This document shows positions 46,563 through 55,128 of a stretch of 64,000 bases of DNA, piece by piece. A program made the position numbers and the translations under genes. The notes below the pieces were generated by a model, which saw nothing but the letters and a program-made list of their open reading frames with translations, made no database searches and was not told where the DNA came from. Every line of letters begins with the position of its first letter. Within the stretch, counting starts at the first letter, position 1. The DNA lies in NCBI RefSeq assembly GCF_030463535.1, contig NC_132897.1, forward strand, positions 2,215,951-2,279,950. Reading direction: 5' to 3'. This stretch comes from Salminus brasiliensis (taxonomy: Eukaryota; Chordata; Actinopteri; Characiformes; Bryconidae).

Positions 46563-49500
46563 ATATATATGTTTAATATTTGAGCCTATTTAATGTTTTT
46601 TTAAGCTGTGTATGTAAAGATATGTGTACATAGGCCACCAACTGTCTGTCACCCTTGTTTACAGGATATGAGAATGAGAAGGTCATTTAGATCTGGGCTA
46701 TTCTGTGCACTAGACCACATATAAGAGCAAAGTTTGGGCACCCCAAGATATTTACGCTCTCAGAAAACCTTCTAACCAAGCCTGAAGCATACACTCGAAG
46801 CACTTCTGTAAGGACTGTGGTCAGCATAAGTACATAAAAATACGTCCCAGTAGACTTTCATATTTACATCTAGCATCTAGTGCTTGAAATTACACCCACT
46901 GTCTGTCACCCTTGTTCACAGGATATCAGAGCAAACACTCATTTAGCCGTTTAGCTGTGGTCCGTACTGTAACCTAGACCATGTAGATGCATCTGGTAAG
47001 ATCTTCCTCTCAGCATTTCTCCTTACCTGTATTGCGCTCTCTTTGTCATCCTTGTGGTAGGTCAGGACGTTCCCTCTGAGCACAAAGTAGCACATTTTCC
47101 AGTTCTTCACGATGGACCTCTGCTTCTTCAGCCAGCCTTTCTTCAGAGGCTTTTCCATGGATCTCCTGGCGTCGGCTCGGCCCGACCCAGGGGCCCCCTC
47201 CCCTGGCACCACGCTTTTGGACCTTGCTGATGGATATCCAACCAGTAAGAGGAGGAAAACAGACAAAAACAGCAGATTAGTTTAGACGGCGTTCAAATAC
47301 CGCGGTGTTTGTGCTTGACCTGCTCGAGGCTTCCAACGAACGCCGCAGCAGCAGCAGCAGCAGCAAGCGAGTGAGCGTGCTAACCGTAGATATTTTTATA
47401 AGGCGAGAACCACCTCCACAGCAGCTCACAGAGTGGTGGTGGCCTGGTAGGAAACAGGCTGACCCTGGCAGCTTCCTGCTCAACCCAGACTCTTTAGACT
47501 GGCTGTGATTGTTCTATTAAAGCTCACAGACATTACATAAGCTAACGGGTTAGGCTACCGTACAGAACGGATTCATTCACAGCTCTTTTAACTCTTATTT
47601 GAGCTGCATGACCACAGTGGTCATAGTAGACGGGCACAGATGGTTGTCACAGTGCTTTGCTCACTGTTTTGAAGAAGGTACATGCTGCCTTTAGTGTTGG
47701 ATGCACTGTGGCGGTGCAGTATGTCACTATGGAGAGTAGCTCCACCATCTCCGTTACTCCGTTACATATACGCTATATGGACAGAAGCACTAACAGTCTC
47801 CTCCATATGCTTAGAAAAGCTTACAGTTATCACCATAACAACATAAAATATCATCATATTGCCCAGCTCTACAATCAATCCATGTAGCTACAGTATTCTA
47901 ATTTACTCATTTGGCAAAACCAATCAACATGCTTATGACCCAATCAGCTCCTTTCAGTTCAGCTTTTAACTGCATCAGGTCCTGGACAGCTTACAACCAT
48001 TAGGGGTAAGATGAATTCCCAAGTGTACCCAAAAAGTCTACAGGATAATGTGAGAGTGATCATTTGTGGTCAGCTGCAACTCTGTAGTTGGGTTATGCAA
48101 CAGGACAATGACCCAAAACACTGAAGCGATTCCACAACTTTCCACCATCTCTGTTACTGCATCTCTGTTATGTAAACGATGGGGATGATATATGCTATAT
48201 GGACAGAAGCATTTTGCTGGATTAACTGTCTCTCTCCCCTACATTTCTACTAGAATTTGGAAAAACATTGCTTTGAAGATTTGATTGCATTCAGTGACAG
48301 GTCAGGATTTTTTTTTACAGTGATCACCACCCCACCTCATCATCCCCAACTCCTTAAATCCTCCAGAAAGTATTTAATAGAGCACCATCAGTCATTCCTG
48401 AATTGGCCTCGCTTTCTCCGGGGGGCCCTCCCTCTCCCCCCTCCATCACTTTTTTTTTTTTTTGACTCTAAGGAAGAATATGCAATCTGTGTGATGGGGG
48501 AGTTGTAGATTGTGGGTGGAATTAGAAATTACTAATCTAGAAGAAAATTGTAAGAAAAATATACTATACGGACAAAAGTATTGGGACATCTGCTCATTCG
48601 TAATATTACGAATGAAGGGTATTCAGCACTCCAACTGATCCCAAAAGTACTAGATGGAGCGCCACCATCATTCTAGAGAATAATGCTGGGGGGCTTTATA
48701 CCCCTCTAGCACACACCTGTCATTAATAGGCAGCAGCAAAAAGGTAAATGCATGCTTTAAAAAGGGTGTCCGCAAACGTTTGGACATGTAATGTAGGTCA
48801 GTTCCATAGCCTTTTATTCTCCAGCATGTCAACAACAGCCTATCAGAGAGCCTTATTTGGAAGTGTGAAAACCACAAGCACTGACTGTTCGCCTGCTGCC
48901 TGATATTTAAACCTCCACAGGAGCTGCAGTAGATGAAGATAATCCACGTGTTTCACTTCACCGGTCAGTGGTGCTAATGTTCTGGCTGATGGGTTTATAT
49001 GACCATTTATTTAAACTGTATTTCAGCGAGGGTTAGGCTGCGGAGATGTGAGGAGACACTATACACTTCCAGCAAAAAGACACAATATAGGGACGAACCA
49101 TTTAACAAAGGAAAAGACATTTAAAGAAGCATTAATTCATTTTTTGGGGGTTGCCGTGGTTCTGGAGGTGTTGTGGGAGTGGGTTTATGACTAATATGTG
49201 CGAAATGCTGTACTCTTCCATAATAAAGCCACAATATGGGCCACCATATAGAGAAGAACCATTTTACCAGGCAAAGATCCATTAATCAAATGGAAGAATT
49301 CTCAAGAAATTAATTTTTTAGTGGTAAACTCTGTAATCTCCCGTCCAATAAGCCATGATTTGGGCCACAAAATAGAGAAGAACCATTGAACCAAAGAAAG
49401 ATATGGTTATTTGGGTTACCATGGTTGTAGAAATAAAAGGGGAACCCCTTAAGGAACCCATTTATAAGGGTAATACTGTACTCCTCCATCAAATAAGCCA

Positions 49501-50277
49501 CAATATGGACCATGATATAGAGAAGAGCCGTTATACCAGACAGAGAACCATTAATTAAATAGTTATTTGGGTTGCCATGATTCTAAAAATGGAAAGAACC
49601 CTTAAGGAACCCATTTGTAAGGGGATTTGTGGGAAACACTGCACTCCTCCATCAAATAAGCCATGATTTGGGCCACAATATAGAGAAGATATATTTATCC
49701 AGGCAAAGAACCATTAAATAACCGTTATGTAAAAGTTCTTTGGGTTGCCATGGTTCTAAAAATAGAAGGAACCCTTACAAAATCTTTTTTTTTGGGGCCA
49801 TTTGTAGTAAACACTGTAATCTCCCATCGAATAGGCCATGATTTGGGCCACAATATATAGAAGAACCATTTAACCAGGCAAAGAACCATTAATAAAATAG
49901 TTCTTTGGGTTGCCATGGTTCTAGAAATAGAAAGAACCCTTAAGGAACCCATTATAAGGTTATTATGAGACCGACATTTCAACTTTCATTTACTGAACAA
50001 CTGAAGAGGCCTCAACAAAGGTCAGAGGGTCAGCAGAAGCACCGTGAAGCTCTGACCCGCCGAAGCAGGCCGAGAGCATGAGCCCGAGCCGGAGCCTGAG
50101 CCAGAGCCCGAGCTGGAGCCCGAGCCGGAGCGCAGAGAGCACAGGCCTTAGAGGACGGAGAGATGATGGAGGGAGGGGTGGCCACCTCGGAGATTTACCA
50201 CCCAGCGGGAGTGATCAAGCATCTCTGCTTCTGTACTTCTGTACTTCAGAATTCACTTTGCAGTGAGAGTTCAGAGG

Positions 50278-50326
<49 letters not shown>

Positions 50327-52865
50327 GCCTGGGTTAGATAAACAGGAAGTTGCTGCATCATCCACCACAGAAGTAGCAGTGTTTGAAAGGTCCCCACCTA
50401 ACGTTAGTATCTCAGCCCTATTTACAGAGCATCTTTCCTCAGAGTGCAAATTCACACTCCTCTACCTCAGCAGCCTCTAGGCCACACACACACACACACA
50501 CTGCAGTTTGATACACCACACCCGTCCTTCACACACACACACACACAGGCCTCTGAGGACCATTCAGAGCGTGGGGAACAAAAGTGAGAGCTGAAACCAC
50601 AGAAGCTTCAATAAAAGAAAGCCGAGATCCAAAAAACGGGTTACGTCAATCACTGTACTCTTACAATCCGCTGAAGATATCTGACCACCATCACCAGTAC
50701 CAGTACCAGTACCGGGGGGGGGGGGGGGGGGGGGTGTATGGGCTCTGGCAATCACACACATTCGGTGGGATATCAGTGCCACCTGCACATCCACCACGAG
50801 TTCACCCCGTGCTCCAGGATCAGCGATTAGGGTTCTTCTCTGTATCCCGGCCCGTATGGTTTTTGTAATGGCGGAGTACAGTGTATCCTACACATCACCC
50901 TTACAAAATGAGTTCCTTATGGGTTTACTCAATTTTTAGAACCATCTTGACCCAAAGAACTCTCTGATTAATGGTTCTTTAATGGTTCTTTGTCTGGTGT
51001 CATGGTTCTCCTCTATACTGTGGCCTAAAATATGTCTTGTTTGATGGAGAAGAACAATGTTTCCCACATATTACTCTTAAAATGAGTTCCTCTAAAGGGT
51101 TTTTTCTGTTTATAGAACCATGATCTATAAACAGAGTTCAGCCCAACAGCAGAACCTCAAGACGAGTAAAGAAGCCTCCAACAGTCCTAAAATGTTCAGC
51201 ACGGGTTCAGGTAGATCTCACCACTGTTAAAGTCCAATACCAGCCAACCCTGGACCTTCTGTAAGAAGTCTGGAGCTCCTACAACAGGGCAATGATCCTA
51301 ACTGCACCTCGAGACGCCCCAAGAATGTCCAAATGTTTGTGGACACCCCTCTAATGAACGCATACACCGAGAGCTGGGCTAGGCATTGGCTAGAGGGGTA
51401 TAAAGCCCCTCAGCATTGAGCTGTGGAGCAGCAGCAGTAATGATGGTGGTGGAGCTCCATCCAGTACCTTTGGGATAAGATAAGGAGATGGGGATGATAA
51501 GGTGGGGTGGTGATCGTCCAGCCAACATCCTGACCTCACTAACGCTCTTGTCACTGAATGCAATCAAATCCTCACTGCAATGTTCCTCCAAAATCTAGTA
51601 GAAAGCCTTCCTCCCTGTACAGTAGAGACAGTTACTCCAACTAAAGCAGGATCAGCTCTTTTTAATACCCTTGATTTAAGAAGAAGAAACAGTGAATGAG
51701 CAGGTGTCCCAATACTTTTGTCAATTTAGTGTATAAAGGCTGTGAACTGTGAGGGCCTGTGTATAAAGCAGTAGGTCTTTCCTAAAGTAATAGTCAGTAA
51801 TCTGCAGCACGTTAAACTGACAGTCAGGCGTCGATGGGTGTTTTCACAGTTGGCTTCTGCTGTGTTTCGTCAGCTTCCTGCTAGGCCTCGGAGGCGCACA
51901 CCATGCACAGAGGAAATCAGAACTGTCTTGTTTTTCGATGTGTGACGATGCCAGTGTTGCACAGCCTTCCAAAACTCTCGACAGATTACATAAACACAAC
52001 CGGCACATTATACATTCTGTACTACAGATTCTACAACATACAAGAGCGCAACATGCCTTCAGTAAAAAATACTACTTTAGCCAGGCTAAAGCACAGCCTC
52101 CAAACATGGTGGAGGTAGTTTCATCAACAGCTCACAATGAGAGCTAGCCAGGCTAAAGTAGTACAGCCTCCAAACATGGTGGAGGTAGTTTCATCAACAG
52201 CTCACAGCGAGAGCTAGCCAGGCTAAAGCACAGCCTCCAAACATGGTGGAGGTAGTTTCATCAACAGCTCACAGCGAGAGCTAGCCAGGCTAAAGCACAG
52301 CCTCCAAACATGGTGGAGGTAGTTTCATCAACAGCTCACAGCGAGAGCTAGCCAGGCTAAAGCACAGCCTCCAAACATGGTGGAGGTAGTTTCATCAACA
52401 GCTCACAGTGAGAGCTAGCCAGGCTAAAGTAGTACAGCCTCCAAACATGGTGAGAGCAGCTGATGTTTTGGAGATCTGTAGATTTGGGGAGTACTGATTG
52501 CACTGTTTGGGGGAAGTCCCGCCCCTTCCTGAAAGGAAGATTTTGATCCCCCCGAGATAAAGCAGAGATTCTGATTGGTTCTGCTGTGGAGTTTGACCCA
52601 GTTTGTGTGGTTTAGGGAGCGGTGAAGCTCTTTGAGAACATGGCGGCTTCACTTTCTGTGGAGGACCGGATTAGAACCTTTGTCGGGTTCTAATGTTCTG
52701 CTGAGATTACGCCGTAGATGCAGGGAACTGTAGACCAGTACAGGTGGCAAGAAGGCAGCACTTCAACAGACTCCAAAAGTCCCCTAAAAGTCTGGTCATG
52801 TGCTGCATTTCTAACGTATCGGCAGCTTGTGAGAAGTCCCAGTACACAGAGCAGTGTATATACAC

Positions 52866-52910
<45 letters not shown>

Positions 52911-53063
52911 TCTCACAGAACTGTAAATACCCTCACAGCCGCTCAGCCTGCAGTTGTTCTAACGGCTGTGGGCAGATAAAGGACGCTGGACGTCTGGAAA
53001 GCTGAAAGCTTTGAAAACACTACCAGAGGATAGGACTTTAGGATTGGAATGATAAGATGCAAT

Positions 53064-53112
<49 letters not shown>

Positions 53113-53350
53113 AGATGAAAAGAGCCTATAGCAGAACAGCACCAAACAAGAACATGACTAAGCATCACTCTGTCAGTGTTGCACTGGAGCAGCCACCAGT
53201 AACCAGCTGCACCAGACTGGTCATAGTGGTGTATTTATACTTTTACTAAAAATGAAATTTTTTAAACTAGCTATTGTGTTTAATTTATACATTTAATTAA
53301 TTCATTTATTGATTACATTAAACTCACAGCTGCTAAATATAATATAATAC

Positions 53351-53410
<60 letters not shown>

Positions 53411-55089
53411 GTTATGAAAATAATTATTTTTATATTTAAGGCTGATGAAACAACTGTCTACTGTCTACAACTGTCTAATAACCCCTACAATATATAAGTA
53501 TATATAATAAATTGTAAATAATAAAAAGAATTAAATCCTGAACACATCCTGCATGAGTTACACTGCAGTCATAAAACTGAATTAGCTGTGGGTTAAGTAA
53601 TAATTACACAAATTAAACAATGTGAGCGAAGGGAAAATTCACACTGTGCTTTTAAGACTTTTTTTTTTTAATTAAAAGAAATTAATTTTGGTCGAAATGT
53701 AACGTGATTGCTGAATATTACTTTAATATATTATTTAACGCATATTAAAATAATTTTTACATTTTAAACTATTGTAAAGTTCTAAAATCAACCTGAACCT
53801 AATCCTTATACTCCCCATCAGGAGCACATGGTCGATTACCACCAATAGAATCAGCGCACTTCTCTCTAATTATAACACGAGCCAATAGGAAGCTGCTTCC
53901 GACTGGGATTGTAACTGTGCTTTTAGTCGACGTATTCATTATTATTATATATTTTAGCTTCTTTTTAAGATTCAAAGCATTGTCTGTAGATTATTGTAGT
54001 ATGATGTTAGAATTGCACTATTTAATATCTAATATTATAAATTTAATATTAATAAATATATAAATATTATATAATAATATAATAAATATTATCATAAATA
54101 TTCAAATACTCCCCATCAGGAGCACATGGTCGATTACCACCAATAGAATCAACGCACTTCTCTCTAATTATAACACGAGCCAATAGGAGGCTGCTTCAGA
54201 CTTTACAACTGTGTTTTGAGTTTACTGATTTATTATTATTTTTTCTTTTTGATTAATATTGTAGTACAATATTACAATTGCATTATTTAATATGTAATAT
54301 TATAAATTCAATGTTGCATAAATAAATAAAACCTGGAGGCTGCTAGGAACTAGGAAGGTTTCAGACTTTGTAACTGTTTTGAGTCGACTTATTAATTTTT
54401 AAACAATCTCTGCATATTCTTGTCAATATATTATTGCAGTACGATATTAGAATTGCATCATTTAATATGTAATATTATCAATCCAATATTGCATAAATAT
54501 TCAGTTAAACAAAATATTACATTTTAAACAGTTATGCTCTCCTATAACCAAAACATCACACACTGAATATTACTGTAATTAAAATGATTAAATCATGCTT
54601 TTATTATAATATAGACTTAATATCAAATGAAATGTGTATTAAATTAAATATTACATTTTGAATGGTTGCGCTCAGTGTTGCAACTGAACCTGCAGTAGCA
54701 TGTGGTCAGTTACCACCAATGGTATCAATGCACTCAGTTTTCTGATTATAGCAGGAGCCAATAGGAATCCGCATCAGCACCTGCCCCTAGACTTCCATTG
54801 TAACTGTAGTCTGAGTCTCTGTACCCTTCTTTTTTGCAGTTCTGGGAAACACACTGAAATGACTGACTGCGGTAGCTGACGGTGTGCTACAGGCGAGGCG
54901 GATGGAGGTTCGAACAGAAACTGCTGAAGTGTTCCTCTAGTAGTGGCCGGCAGTGGAAGGCGGCACAGCTGGACTGTACGGAAGGTCAGCAGTGTGTGCC
55001 AACAGAGCTAGTCAGCAGCACATGGACACGGACACACACACACACACACACAGATATATTTATATATGTCAAAAGTAAAAGCCAGTGCT

Positions 55090-55128
<39 letters not shown>

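Noticed and set aside
47156-47158. Met45 codon in exon 2 as the main arhgap25 start
   Set aside because: A conserved upstream exon ([11 protein letters not shown]) splices in frame and exon 2 continues the same conserved sequence before this Met. Kept only as an alternative start.
47277-47483. Minus-strand frame starting [11 protein letters not shown] as a first exon of arhgap25
   Set aside because: Its possible donor (TCT|GTGAGC) has the wrong phase for exon 2. The exon at 55136-55199 matches the known N-terminus and joins in frame.
49065-49975. CRISPR-like array
   Set aside because: Unit length and spacing vary (about 125-176 bp), there is no constant short repeat with unique spacers, and the setting is a vertebrate intron.
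52627-52700. Short frame beginning [14 protein letters not shown] as a coding exon
   Set aside because: Stops after 17 codons without a plausible donor, lies antisense within arhgap25 intron 1, and looks like part of a dispersed repeat.
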